Source: Sulfitobacter sediminilitoris (GTDB taxonomy: Bacteria; Pseudomonadota; Alphaproteobacteria; Rhodobacterales; Rhodobacteraceae). From it: a DNA stretch of 64,000 nt. Positions 52,419-60,705 of this stretch are shown piece after piece. A program made the translations under genes and the position numbers. The stretch covers positions 23,628-87,627 of the forward strand of contig NZ_JAABNT010000015.1 in NCBI RefSeq assembly GCF_010667575.1. Reading direction: 5' to 3'. Below the pieces are notes generated by a model. That model made no database searches and was not told the DNA's origin. It worked only from the letters and a program-made list of their open reading frames with translations. Position 1 is the stretch's first letter, and each line of letters begins with the position of its first letter.

Positions 52419-53300
52419 TTAGTTATCGCGGGGATCAAGCGCGTCGCGCAACCCGTCACCCAAAAGGTTGAAGCCCAGTACCACGAGGAAGATTGCAACC
52501 CCCGGATAAAGCGCCATCCACGGGGCCTGTTCGAGGAAGTTTTTGGCGATGTTCAGCATCGCGCCCCAGCTGGGTGCGGGCGGTTGCTGACCAAGACCCA
52601 GGAAGGACAAAGAAGCTTCGGCGATGATGGCGGTAGCGATGGTCAGCGTGGCCTGAACGATGATCGGCGGAATGATGTTGGGCAGGATATAGCGACCGAT
52701 CATGCCCAGATGGCCGATGCCCACCGCACGGGCGCTTTCCACGTAATCCTCGGTCATGACCGAGAGTGTCTGTGCACGGGCCAGCCGGATGAAGATGGGC
52801 ATCGCCGACAGGCCAATGGCGATCATCGCGTTTGTAAGCGAGGGACCAAGGAAGGCAGCCAGAGCGATGGCAAGGATCAGGAAAGGGGCCGCGAGAAGCG
52901 CTTCGGTGAAGCGCGAGATGATTGCGTCTGTCCAGCCGCGCATATATCCCGCCAGCATGCCCAGCGGCACTCCAAGAAGCACTGCGATCAGGACCGAGAC
53001 GACACCTGCCAGAAGCGAGGCCTGTGCCCCCCAGATCATTCGACTAAGTACATCGCGCCCAATCTCGTCTGTCCCGAACAGATGCGCCGCCGAGGGCGCC
53101 TTGCGCACCGCAGACCAATCGGTCTCAGTCGGGCCAGGCACGGGCAACAGCGGGGCAAGCAGCGCGACGATCAGGAAGAAAAGAACGATCGCACCACCCA
53201 GCAGCGCCGAGGGGCTGCGGCGGAATTTCTCCCACGCGCGGTTGCGGCGGCGGGGCGGCAGCGGATCGGCGACCGCTTGGGGATCAACGACGGCGGTCAT
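52419..53300 (-). CDS. Peptide ABC transporter permease (DppC family), system A
   Basis: A 293-residue permease: SALLGGAIVLFFLIVALLAP, AHLFGTDEIGRDVLSRMIWG, the EAA-type loop (QTLSVMTEDYVESARAVG), AEASLSFLGLGQQPPAPSWG and GFNLLGDGLRDALDPR. The ATG at 53300 overlaps the dppB stop by one base (TAATG), which decides the start against the longer frame to 53381. It resembles the system B DppC but is clearly distinct. Confidence 0.92.
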   Translation of the reverse strand: MTAVVDPQAVADPLPPRRRNRAWEKFRRSPSALLGGAIVLFFLIVALLAPLLPVPGPTETDWSAVRKAPSAAHLFGTDEIGRDVLSRMIWGAQASLLAGVVSVLIAVLLGVPLGMLAGYMRGWTDAIISRFTEALLAAPFLILAIALAAFLGPSLTNAMIAIGLSAMPIFIRLARAQTLSVMTEDYVESARAVGIGHLGMIGRYILPNIIPPIIVQATLTIATAIIAEASLSFLGLGQQPPAPSWGAMLNIAKNFLEQAPWMALYPGVAIFLVVLGFNLLGDGLRDALDPRDN

Positions 53301-54241
53301 TACTGTGACATCCTCGGGTTCAGGATGCGGTAGGCCGCATCGGCCAGAATATTCATAAAGATGAAGGCGATCCCGGTGCACAACACGATCCCCTGCACCA
53401 CGGCGTAATCACGGTTAAAGACGGCGTCGACGACCAGCTTGCCGAAACCGGGGATGGTGAAGATCTGTTCGGTCAACACCGCCCCCGCCAGAAGCTCTCC
53501 GAACAGCAGGGTAATGACGGTGACGACCGGCACCAGCGCGTTGCGCAAAGCGTGCTTGATCAGCACGACACGCTCTTTCAGACCCTTGGCGCGCGCGGTG
53601 CGCACGTAGTCGGATTTCAGCACGCTCAGCATGGCCGAACGGGTGTGGCGCATCAACGTCGCGGCGATGGCCGTGCCCAGCACAAAAGCGGGCATGATCA
53701 TCACGCGGATGGATTGCAGGGGGTCTTCGGTCAGTGGCATGTAGCCTGACGCAGGAAGCCAGCCGAGCTTGACCGAGACGAGCAGGATCAGCATGATCCC
53801 TAGCCAGAAATTCGGCACCGACAGGCCCGACAAGGCGATGATATTGGCGACCCAGTCGATCCAGGTGCCTTTCTTGTAAGCCGAAAGCACGCCTGCGGGG
53901 ATACCAATGAGAATTGCGATGATCAGGGCCATGACCGCCAATTGGATTGTCACAGGGAGCTTTTCCCCAATGAGTTCCAATACGGGCTGTTGTGTGCGCA
54001 GCGAGATGCCGAGATCGCCCTGAAGCGCGTTTCCTGCCCACGCGAGGTACTGCATCGGAATGGGGTCGTTGAACCGGTACTTCTCGCGCAGGGCGGCGAT
54101 CACATCCGGGTCGCGTTCTTCCCCGGCCATAACGAGGATCGGATCTCCGGGCAGCAGATGCTGCAAAGAGAACACGAAAATCGAGATCAGAATGACCGTC
54201 GGGATCGCGATGATGATCCTGCGTGCGAGAAAAGCGAGCAT
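53300..54241 (-). CDS. Peptide ABC transporter permease (DppB family), system A
   Basis: A 313-residue permease beginning MLAFLARRIIIAIPTVILIS, with LQHLLPGDPILVMAG, RFNDPIPMQYLAWAGN, the EAA-type loop (DYVRTARAKGLKERVVLIKH) and AVLTEQIFTIPGFGKLVVDA, all typical of DppB. It lies 83 bp after the binding-protein gene. Confidence 0.92.
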   Translation of the reverse strand: MLAFLARRIIIAIPTVILISIFVFSLQHLLPGDPILVMAGEERDPDVIAALREKYRFNDPIPMQYLAWAGNALQGDLGISLRTQQPVLELIGEKLPVTIQLAVMALIIAILIGIPAGVLSAYKKGTWIDWVANIIALSGLSVPNFWLGIMLILLVSVKLGWLPASGYMPLTEDPLQSIRVMIMPAFVLGTAIAATLMRHTRSAMLSVLKSDYVRTARAKGLKERVVLIKHALRNALVPVVTVITLLFGELLAGAVLTEQIFTIPGFGKLVVDAVFNRDYAVVQGIVLCTGIAFIFMNILADAAYRILNPRMSQ

Positions 54242-54324
54242 AGGGGAACCTTACAAATGGATTGCACCGGGTTCGTGACGCCGCCCCGGGGGTCTCCCGG
54301 AGCGGCGGATATCTTGGCTGACCG

Positions 54325-55836
54325 TTATTCCGCCACGGACACGCCATGCAGACGGATCATACCGTCCGGGTAGGGGGTGAAGCCTTCAACCCCGCTTTTG
54401 AGCGCCCAGATCCACACCGGGTGGTACAGATACACGATGGGCATGTCTTCCTGCTGCTTGGCGATCGCGGCATTGTAGCTTTGCTTGCGTACCGCCGGAT
54501 CGGTGGACAGACGCGCCTCGTTCAGGAAACGGTCCATGTCGGGATCGGAGTACTTGGAATCGTTGATCCCACCACCAGTCGTCATGAACTGGTGGATGTT
54601 GCCATCGGGATCGACGCGGCCGGACCAGCCGATCTGGCTTGCCGTGTAGTCCCCCGCCGACTGGTCGGCCAGCAGCGTTGCAAACTCCTTGGCAGCCAGT
54701 TCGATCGTGATGCCTGCCTCACCGGCCATGGCCTGTATCACCTGCATGACCTGCGTCTGTACCGGGTTGTTGGCGACCTGAATCTCCAGCGTCACACCAT
54801 CGGCGAAGCCCGCTTCGGCCAGTAGCGCTTTGGCGGCCTCTACATCACGCTCAGGCACAGGGAAGTCTGCGTTGTACCATGGCGAGGTCGGAGAATAGGG
54901 CTGGTTGCCGGGCGCGAAGGCACCTTCAAAGACGACCTGATTTAGCGCGTTGCGGTCTATCGACAGCGACAGCGCCTTGCGCACGGCAGCGTTCTGACCC
55001 AGCGGGTTCTCCGCTGCAGCGCCGTTGGCGATGTTGATCGTGATGCCCTGATACCCCAGGGACGTCGCCTTCTCAACGTTCAGACCATCATCCGCCTCAG
55101 CCGAGGACAGATCGGTTGCCGCAAGACGTTCAAGCATGTGCAGATCGCCCGCCCGCAGGTTCGCCAGACGCACAGTCGTGTCCGGGATCGGCAGGAAGGT
55201 CACGCTGTCAAAGTTGATCTCGTCCGCACGGTAGTAGTCCTCGAACTTCTCCAGCACGATGCGGTCCTGCTGGATGCGTTCCTTGAACTTGAACGGACCT
55301 GCACAGACCGGGTTCAAACCAAATGCTTCCCCAGCTTCGGCAGTGGCCTTGGGCGACAGCATCATGCCCGACCGGTCGGCGAATTGTGCGATCAGCGTGG
55401 CATCAGGGGCAGAGAGGGTGAACTTAATCGTGTAGTCGTCGATCACCTCGGTGCTTGTGATAGATTTCACCTCGGATTTGCGGCGGCTCAGTTCAAAGTT
55501 CTGCGAGCGGTCAATGTTGGCCGCAACGGCTTGCGCATTGAAAGGCTCGCCATCGTGGAAGGTGACGCCTTCGCGCAAACTCATGGTCAGCTCGGTGCCG
55601 TCTGCATTCCATTCCCAACCGCTGGCGAGCATCGGAATGATTTCAAGATCGGGCGTGATATCGACCAGCTTGTCGCAAAGCGACGCATAGACGATCCGAC
55701 CAACAAAGGTCCGGGACTGATCGGGGTCCAGCACGTCCGGGTCCTCCTGCAGGCCGACCCTAAGGTCCTGTGCTTGGGCCAAGGTGCTTGTCGCTGCAAG
55801 CAGCGCCGCCAACCCCAGTGTTTTCAAGATGCGCAT
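54325..55836 (-). CDS. Peptide/amide ABC transporter substrate-binding protein (family 5), Sec-exported, system A
   Basis: A 503-residue family 5 solute-binding protein. The ATG at 55836 follows GAGGAG and gives a Sec signal peptide (MRILKTLGLAALLAATSTLA, then QAQDLRVGLQ). A longer frame to 56049 would overlap the dppF gene heavily and is rejected. Landmarks include LASGWEWNADGTELTMSLRE, FGLNPVCAGPFKFKERIQQD and GFTPYPDGMIR. Unlike the system B binding protein it has no twin-arginine motif. It lies 5 bp after dppF, so here the ATPases come first in the operon. Confidence 0.92.
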   Translation of the reverse strand: MRILKTLGLAALLAATSTLAQAQDLRVGLQEDPDVLDPDQSRTFVGRIVYASLCDKLVDITPDLEIIPMLASGWEWNADGTELTMSLREGVTFHDGEPFNAQAVAANIDRSQNFELSRRKSEVKSITSTEVIDDYTIKFTLSAPDATLIAQFADRSGMMLSPKATAEAGEAFGLNPVCAGPFKFKERIQQDRIVLEKFEDYYRADEINFDSVTFLPIPDTTVRLANLRAGDLHMLERLAATDLSSAEADDGLNVEKATSLGYQGITINIANGAAAENPLGQNAAVRKALSLSIDRNALNQVVFEGAFAPGNQPYSPTSPWYNADFPVPERDVEAAKALLAEAGFADGVTLEIQVANNPVQTQVMQVIQAMAGEAGITIELAAKEFATLLADQSAGDYTASQIGWSGRVDPDGNIHQFMTTGGGINDSKYSDPDMDRFLNEARLSTDPAVRKQSYNAAIAKQQEDMPIVYLYHPVWIWALKSGVEGFTPYPDGMIRLHGVSVAE

Positions 55837-55841
55837 TAGAT

Positions 55842-56942
55842 TTACTCCTCTGTTTTTAGTGTCGTGGATTTCGGTGATGCCGACATCGCCGCCCGCGCCG
55901 CGCTGTAGCGCGCAAAACGGTCGGCGACGGCAGCGGGACGGGTCTTTTCTGTTCCGACGATGCCCTCCAGCGTCAGTCTCTCGGCCAGATGGCAGGCCAC
56001 CTGCCGCCCCTGTGCGATCTCGCGCATCACCGGTCGTTCGGTGCGGCACTGGTCTTCGGCATAGGGGCAGCGCGTGTGGAAACGGCAGCCCGGCGGCGGC
56101 GAGATCGGGTTCGGCGGATCGCCCTCGATCTTGGTCTGAACCTTGCGCGCGCCAGTTGCCGGGATCGGGATCGCCGACAGCAGCGCTTCGGTGTAGGGAT
56201 GCCCGGGTGCGGCAAAGAGCTCTGCCGCGTCGCCAAGCTCTACGATTTCGCCAAGGTACATCACGGCGACGCGGTCGGCGATATGACGGATGACGGCAAG
56301 ATCATGCGCGATGATAATGAGCGTCAGGCCGAATTCATCCTTGAGATCTTCGAGGATGTTGACCACTTGCGCCTGGATCGAGACGTCCAGCGCCGAGACG
56401 GGTTCGTCCCCGATCACCACCCGCGGCCCAGTGGCAAGCGCCCGGGCGATCCCGATGCGCTGGCGCTGACCACCTGAAAATTCGTGCGGATAGCGATCCG
56501 CGTGTTCGGGGCGCAGCCCGACCTTGCGCAACAGTTCCGCCACCTTGGCGCGGCGTTCCGAAGGCGTGCCGATCTTGTGGATGCGCAGGGGCTCCCCTAC
56601 CAGCGCGCCCACTGTCATGCGCGGGTTAAGCGACGAGAAAGGGTCCTGAAAGATGAACTGCATCTCGCGTCTGAGATCACGCAGGGCCTTACCCGACAGG
56701 ATCGAAATATCTCGGCCGTCGTAGATTACCGACCCTTCAGACGCCTCGATCAGATGGGACAACAGTCGGGCAAGCGTTGATTTCCCGCAGCCGGATTCGC
56801 CCACGATCGCAAATGTCTCACCTTCCGCAATATCAAGGTCGATGCCGTTGACCGCCTGCACGATGCTTGCCGCACCAAAAAGCGGCTTGTTTGCAACAAA
56901 ACGCCGGGTAAGGCCGCGGGCTTGAAGAATTGGGGCCGTCAT
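55842..56942 (-). CDS. Peptide ABC transporter ATP-binding protein (DppF family), system A
   Basis: A 366-residue ATPase: Walker A GESGCGKSTL, signature FSGGQRQRIGIARALA, Walker B VVIGDEPVSALD, the switch region IIIAHDLAVIRHI, and the C-terminal oligopeptide extension with cysteines (GCRFHTRCPYAEDQCR) that in relatives can carry an iron-sulfur cluster. It overlaps the dppD gene by 4 bp. Confidence 0.93.
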   Translation of the reverse strand: MTAPILQARGLTRRFVANKPLFGAASIVQAVNGIDLDIAEGETFAIVGESGCGKSTLARLLSHLIEASEGSVIYDGRDISILSGKALRDLRREMQFIFQDPFSSLNPRMTVGALVGEPLRIHKIGTPSERRAKVAELLRKVGLRPEHADRYPHEFSGGQRQRIGIARALATGPRVVIGDEPVSALDVSIQAQVVNILEDLKDEFGLTLIIIAHDLAVIRHIADRVAVMYLGEIVELGDAAELFAAPGHPYTEALLSAIPIPATGARKVQTKIEGDPPNPISPPPGCRFHTRCPYAEDQCRTERPVMREIAQGRQVACHLAERLTLEGIVGTEKTRPAAVADRFARYSAARAAMSASPKSTTLKTEE

Positions 56943-57946
56943 GCGGTTTCCTTCCAGCCTGGCGCGATCCCGGCATTTTCAATGGGCGCATGCCAGCAGG
57001 CAACGCGATGACCGTCGTTCAGATCGACCAGTGGGGGCGGAGCATCGCAGGCCGCATCGGCGAAAGGGCACCGCGCGGCGAAACGGCAGCCAATTGGCAT
57101 GTCCTGCGGGCTTGGCACTGTGCCCGGAATGGTCACCAGACGTTGGCTTTTTCCGCTGAGCGAAGGCATCGAACTCATGAGCCCCAGCGTGTAGGGGTGT
57201 TGTGGATCGTCAAAAATCTGCTCGGTGCTGCCCGCCTCGACAATCCGTCCAGCGTACATCACAGCGACCTTATCAGCCATTTCCGCAACGACCCCCAGAT
57301 CATGCGTGATCATAATCTGTGCTGCACCCGTCTCCCGCCCCAGATTACGCATCAGATCCAGGATCTGCGCCTGGATCGTAACATCGAGCGCCGTCGTCGG
57401 TTCATCCGCAATCAGCAGCGCGGGATCATTCGCCAGCGCCATTGCAATCATCACCCGCTGCCTCATGCCGCCCGACAGCTGGTGCGGATATTCGTCCAAA
57501 CGGCTTTCTGCGGCTGGGATCCGGACACGTTCGAGCATTTCCAGCGCCCTTGCGCGGCCCGCCTCGTGCGATACGCCGCGATGCTCGCGAACCGCCTCGG
57601 CGATCTGATCACCGATCCGCAGCGCCGGGTTGAGCGATGTCATCGGTTCCTGGAAGATCATCGCGATCCGATCTCCACGCAGGCTTCGCAGCGTGCTTTG
57701 CGATGCCGACAAGAGGTCCGTCTCCTGAAACATCGCAGTGCCGCCTTCGATCCGAAGCGGCGTCCCATCAAGCAATCCCATCAGGGCGAGAGCCGTCAGG
57801 CTTTTGCCGCACCCGGATTCACCCACGATGCAAAGCGTCTCACCGGAGTTAAGGGTGAAGCTCACATCATCGACAAGCGGCCGGTTGGCGCCTGCAACGC
57901 GGATCGACAGACCGCTGACATCAAGAAGGGGTTGAGACTCTGTCAC
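56939..57946 (-). CDS. Peptide ABC transporter ATP-binding protein (DppD family), system A
   Basis: A 335-residue ATPase: Walker A GESGCGKSLT, signature LSGGMRQRVMIAMALA, Walker B LLIADEPTTALD, ITHDLGVVAEMADKVAVMYA, and the C-terminal extension with GCRFAARCPFADAACD. It overlaps the regulator gene upstream and dppF downstream by 4 bp each, so regulator and transporter form one transcript. Confidence 0.93.
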   Translation of the reverse strand: MTESQPLLDVSGLSIRVAGANRPLVDDVSFTLNSGETLCIVGESGCGKSLTALALMGLLDGTPLRIEGGTAMFQETDLLSASQSTLRSLRGDRIAMIFQEPMTSLNPALRIGDQIAEAVREHRGVSHEAGRARALEMLERVRIPAAESRLDEYPHQLSGGMRQRVMIAMALANDPALLIADEPTTALDVTIQAQILDLMRNLGRETGAAQIMITHDLGVVAEMADKVAVMYAGRIVEAGSTEQIFDDPQHPYTLGLMSSMPSLSGKSQRLVTIPGTVPSPQDMPIGCRFAARCPFADAACDAPPPLVDLNDGHRVACWHAPIENAGIAPGWKETA

Positions 57947-58659
57947 CGGCCTTCCTTTTCCAAAGAATGCTTCAGATTTTCGAAGAGTGTGTTCAGATGC
58001 TCTCGCATCGCGTCGGCGGCTGCGGCACCGTTACGGGCGTCTATGGCGTCGATGATCCGGTTATGCTGATCGTCGTATGCTGCGCGGGCCTTCGGTGTGC
58101 GCGCACGATGGCGTTCTCGTTGCCATTCCTCGCCCATTCGCACTTCATCAATGAGCGTAAACGCCGTGAGCATTACCCGGTTGCCTGCGATCCGCGCAAT
58201 TGCGCGGTGCAAAGCTCCGTCCCAGAGCTCAGTCGCCTCAGCCTCTCCTGCCTGATGCGTTCGTTCAGCCAGTTGCCGCAGCTTTGCCACGTCTTCGGCG
58301 GACGCCCGGCGAGCGCAGAGATCGGCCAGCGCCGGTTCAATGCAAAGACGCGCCTCCATCGCGGTGAGCGGATCAACTTCCGACACAATCCTGGCCGCAA
58401 GCTCTTCGGTGGGATCAGGCGGTTGGCCGACGAAGGTTCCCTTGCCCTGCTTGCGCCACACCAGACCTTCTGCCTCAAGCTGATCAAGCGCCCTCCGAAC
58501 GGACCTGCGCCCTGCTCCAAACTCAGCCGCGAGATTTCGTTCTGTCGGCAACCTGCCATCGGATGGAATAAGATTGTTTGTCACGATCTGGCGGATGGCC
58601 TGCAAGACACGCAGGTTTTCCGACAGGTCATGATCTTCCATCTCACGGTTTTGCTGCAT
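57943..58659 (-). CDS. GntR-family regulator (FCD subfamily), first gene of the peptide cluster
   Basis: A 238-residue regulator. Residues about 15-75 form the winged helix-turn-helix (VTNNLIPSDGRLPTERNLAA, FGAGRRSVRRALDQLEAEGL, RKQGKGTFV). The C-terminal FCD helical domain begins about residue 95 with DPLTAMEARLCIEPALADLC and includes DGALHRAIARIAGN and the histidine in MREHLNTLF. The gene overlaps dppD by 4 bp. A perfect palindrome lies just upstream, so it probably represses its own operon until an amino-acid or peptide-derived ligand binds. The start could also be the ATG at codon 7. Confidence 0.9.
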   Translation of the reverse strand: MQQNREMEDHDLSENLRVLQAIRQIVTNNLIPSDGRLPTERNLAAEFGAGRRSVRRALDQLEAEGLVWRKQGKGTFVGQPPDPTEELAARIVSEVDPLTAMEARLCIEPALADLCARRASAEDVAKLRQLAERTHQAGEAEATELWDGALHRAIARIAGNRVMLTAFTLIDEVRMGEEWQRERHRARTPKARAAYDDQHNRIIDAIDARNGAAAADAMREHLNTLFENLKHSLEKEGR

Positions 58660-58687
58660 TGGAGGCCCAAATCATTCTGCCTTTGGT

Positions 58688-58710
58688 TTGAACCAATCAT
58701 GGTTTGGTTC
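58688..58710. promoter_or_regulatory. GntR operator before the peptide-utilisation cluster
   Basis: TGAACCAA-N7-TTGGTTCA is a perfect 8-bp inverted repeat ending 29 bp upstream of the GntR start codon. Position and symmetry fit a self-repressing GntR/FCD protein controlling the long downstream gene set. Confidence 0.7.
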
Positions 58711-59179
58711 ACCTCAAGCTGTCAACAAATACCGTCCCGCGCCGGGGGTTTCGCACTTGCCGCTCGATCAAATCAGGTCAAAAATCACCCGAAGAACCTC
58801 GCAAGGTTCTGAATAGAGTATATTTTTCCATAGCCCATTTCTAAGGCATTCCTCGAAGACTACGCGGCCCGAACAAGAAGAAACTGACCAGTCAGTGCGA
58901 ACGCCAACAGAATCAGAGTGGCATCGCAGGCAGGGTAAGTTCTGATCAAAGATGAACTCGAACCGTTGAATGGGTGAATCTGATTGATACGTCGTTCTCT
59001 GCGGCAGACCGGGCCTGGAGGCCTCACGCCACACGATTACGTCTGCAAAATCTGGACATCGAAGCCTGATCTATTCATCCCAGATCCGATCCTCGATGTG
59101 CCGGGATTGAACACCTGAGACCATCACCGTCGATGCCACACCTCTGTCGTCGCGGCGAAACGGTCTTGCCTACACCGGA
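58711..59179. other. Intergenic stretch, no gene seen
   Basis: About 470 bp between the GntR operator and the end of the M20 gene. No recognisable protein or RNA was found. It should contain the promoter of the peptide cluster; a convincing -35/-10 pair could not be chosen. Confidence 0.5.
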
Positions 59180-60472
59180 TCAGTCTTCCACGTGATCCAC
59201 GTCCATTGCTGATGCGATAAGACCGGCACAAAGCAGTGCCGATTTCTGCAGAGCTTTCTCGTCAAAGTCAAAATTCGGCGTGTGGTGGTCGTCCGCAAGA
59301 TCCGCACCCAGAACGAAGATGCCACCGCGGCCTCCACGCGCAACAACTCTGCTTGCCAGCGTCGCCGCATCCTCGCTGGCGCCGAAAAACATATCTGGTA
59401 ACACAGTGCCGAAAGCCCCGGTCGCGGTGTTCACGCCCTGCGCCCACTCAGCGATCTCCTCAGGATTGGCGTAACCGTCCGCACCACCTCCGGGAACAAG
59501 GCTGACTTCTACGCCATGCGCACGCGCTGTCGCTTCAACAAAATCCTTGCAGCGCGCCTCCAAGGCCTGCAGGTCAGCTGTCTCCTGCGCGCGCATCTCA
59601 AAGGTCAGTGTGGCCTCTTCCGGTACGATATTAACAGCCGTGCCGGCGTTAAGCAGGCCGACGTTCAACCGCATGCCCGGACGGCTGGATTGCGCCAATG
59701 TATGCAATCCAAGTGAAATCTGACAGGCAGCCAACAGAGCGTTGCGCCCGGCCTCAGGCGACTTGCCGGCATGAGCGGCCCGTCCCTTGAGACGCACATC
59801 GTACCGTGCATTCGCAAGAATCCCGTGAACGGCAAAAGCGGCGCTGTCTGAGGGAACACCAAGGCCAAGGTGGATTGCGAAAAAGAGATCGACATCGTCC
59901 ATCCAGCCAGCATCAGCTACGGCGCGCCCCCCGCGGCCGCCTTCTTCGGCAGGTTGGAAAAGCAATTTCAGCTTGCCCCGCCCGCCCTTCAGAAGCGGTT
60001 TCACGATGCGCGCCACTGCCAGACCAATTGCCGCATGCCCATCATGGCCACAGGAATGCATGACACCTGGCTTGCGCGAGGCAAAACCCTGCGCGGCTGG
60101 CGCGTGATTGCCAGTGGCTTCTTTGATTGGCAGCGCATCAATGTCGACCCGCATGCAGACCGTCGGTCCAGGCCGTCCGGTATCGTAGATAGCGATGCAA
60201 CCAGTATCGCCCTCTCCCGGAATCGGATCTTTGCTTAGCCCCCGTCGTTCAACGTCACCAAGAAACGCCGGACCGGCTACAATTTCGTAGCCAGAGCGCG
60301 ACAGGTTTTTCACGATAGCTGCGGTGGTCTCAATCTCCTGCCAGCCAAGCTCGGGGTTGGCGTGAAAACTTCTCCGGTCCGCGATCAACCTCGCGTCCTC
60401 GGCTTCTGCCAATCGTCGCAAGCGATCCGAAAGGTCTGAAGAAAGCTGTGATTGCGGGGGACTATGTATCAT
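59180..60472 (-). CDS. M20-family amidohydrolase (hippurate hydrolase / N-acyl-amino-acid hydrolase-like)
   Basis: A 430-residue dimetal hydrolase that removes an acyl or amino-acid group from an amide. Metal and catalytic motifs are MHSCGHDGHAAIG, FQPAEEGGRGG with the general-base glutamate, and the later histidine regions (FFAIHLG, AAHAGKSPEAGRNAL). MRVDIDALPI is the usual early aspartate motif. It is in the same direction as the GntR-led peptide cluster but upstream of it, separated by about 500 bp, so it is probably its own unit, though related in substrate class. Stop and start are clear; no signal peptide. Confidence 0.9.
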   Translation of the reverse strand: MIHSPPQSQLSSDLSDRLRRLAEAEDARLIADRRSFHANPELGWQEIETTAAIVKNLSRSGYEIVAGPAFLGDVERRGLSKDPIPGEGDTGCIAIYDTGRPGPTVCMRVDIDALPIKEATGNHAPAAQGFASRKPGVMHSCGHDGHAAIGLAVARIVKPLLKGGRGKLKLLFQPAEEGGRGGRAVADAGWMDDVDLFFAIHLGLGVPSDSAAFAVHGILANARYDVRLKGRAAHAGKSPEAGRNALLAACQISLGLHTLAQSSRPGMRLNVGLLNAGTAVNIVPEEATLTFEMRAQETADLQALEARCKDFVEATARAHGVEVSLVPGGGADGYANPEEIAEWAQGVNTATGAFGTVLPDMFFGASEDAATLASRVVARGGRGGIFVLGADLADDHHTPNFDFDEKALQKSALLCAGLIASAMDVDHVED

Positions 60473-60705
60473 GGGGTAAAGCTAAGTGTTTCACCATCCG
60501 CTGGCAATGAATGACACGCTTACCGTCTCCAACACCGCGAAGGTCGTCTGCTGAACAATCCTCCCGATAAATTTCATCCGAAGGAGCTCGTTTTTCAAAT
60601 TCACAGACTAAGACAGCATCAGCATCATAAGCCTCTCAATATCGCCAGACCTCATTTGCCCCCGATTGTTTAGGAAGCCCCAGGCCGCTTAATCATCAAC
60701 GACGG

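Noticed and set aside
51119..52471. Long 450-codon plus-strand frame opposite gamma-glutamyltransferase
   Set aside because: Shadow frame caused by high GC third positions. The minus-strand frame encodes a recognised enzyme with its catalytic motif.
54325..56049. Start of the system A binding protein at 56049
   Set aside because: It would overlap the dppF gene by about 200 bp and hide the signal peptide; the ATG at 55836 has a strong ribosome site and a signal sequence.
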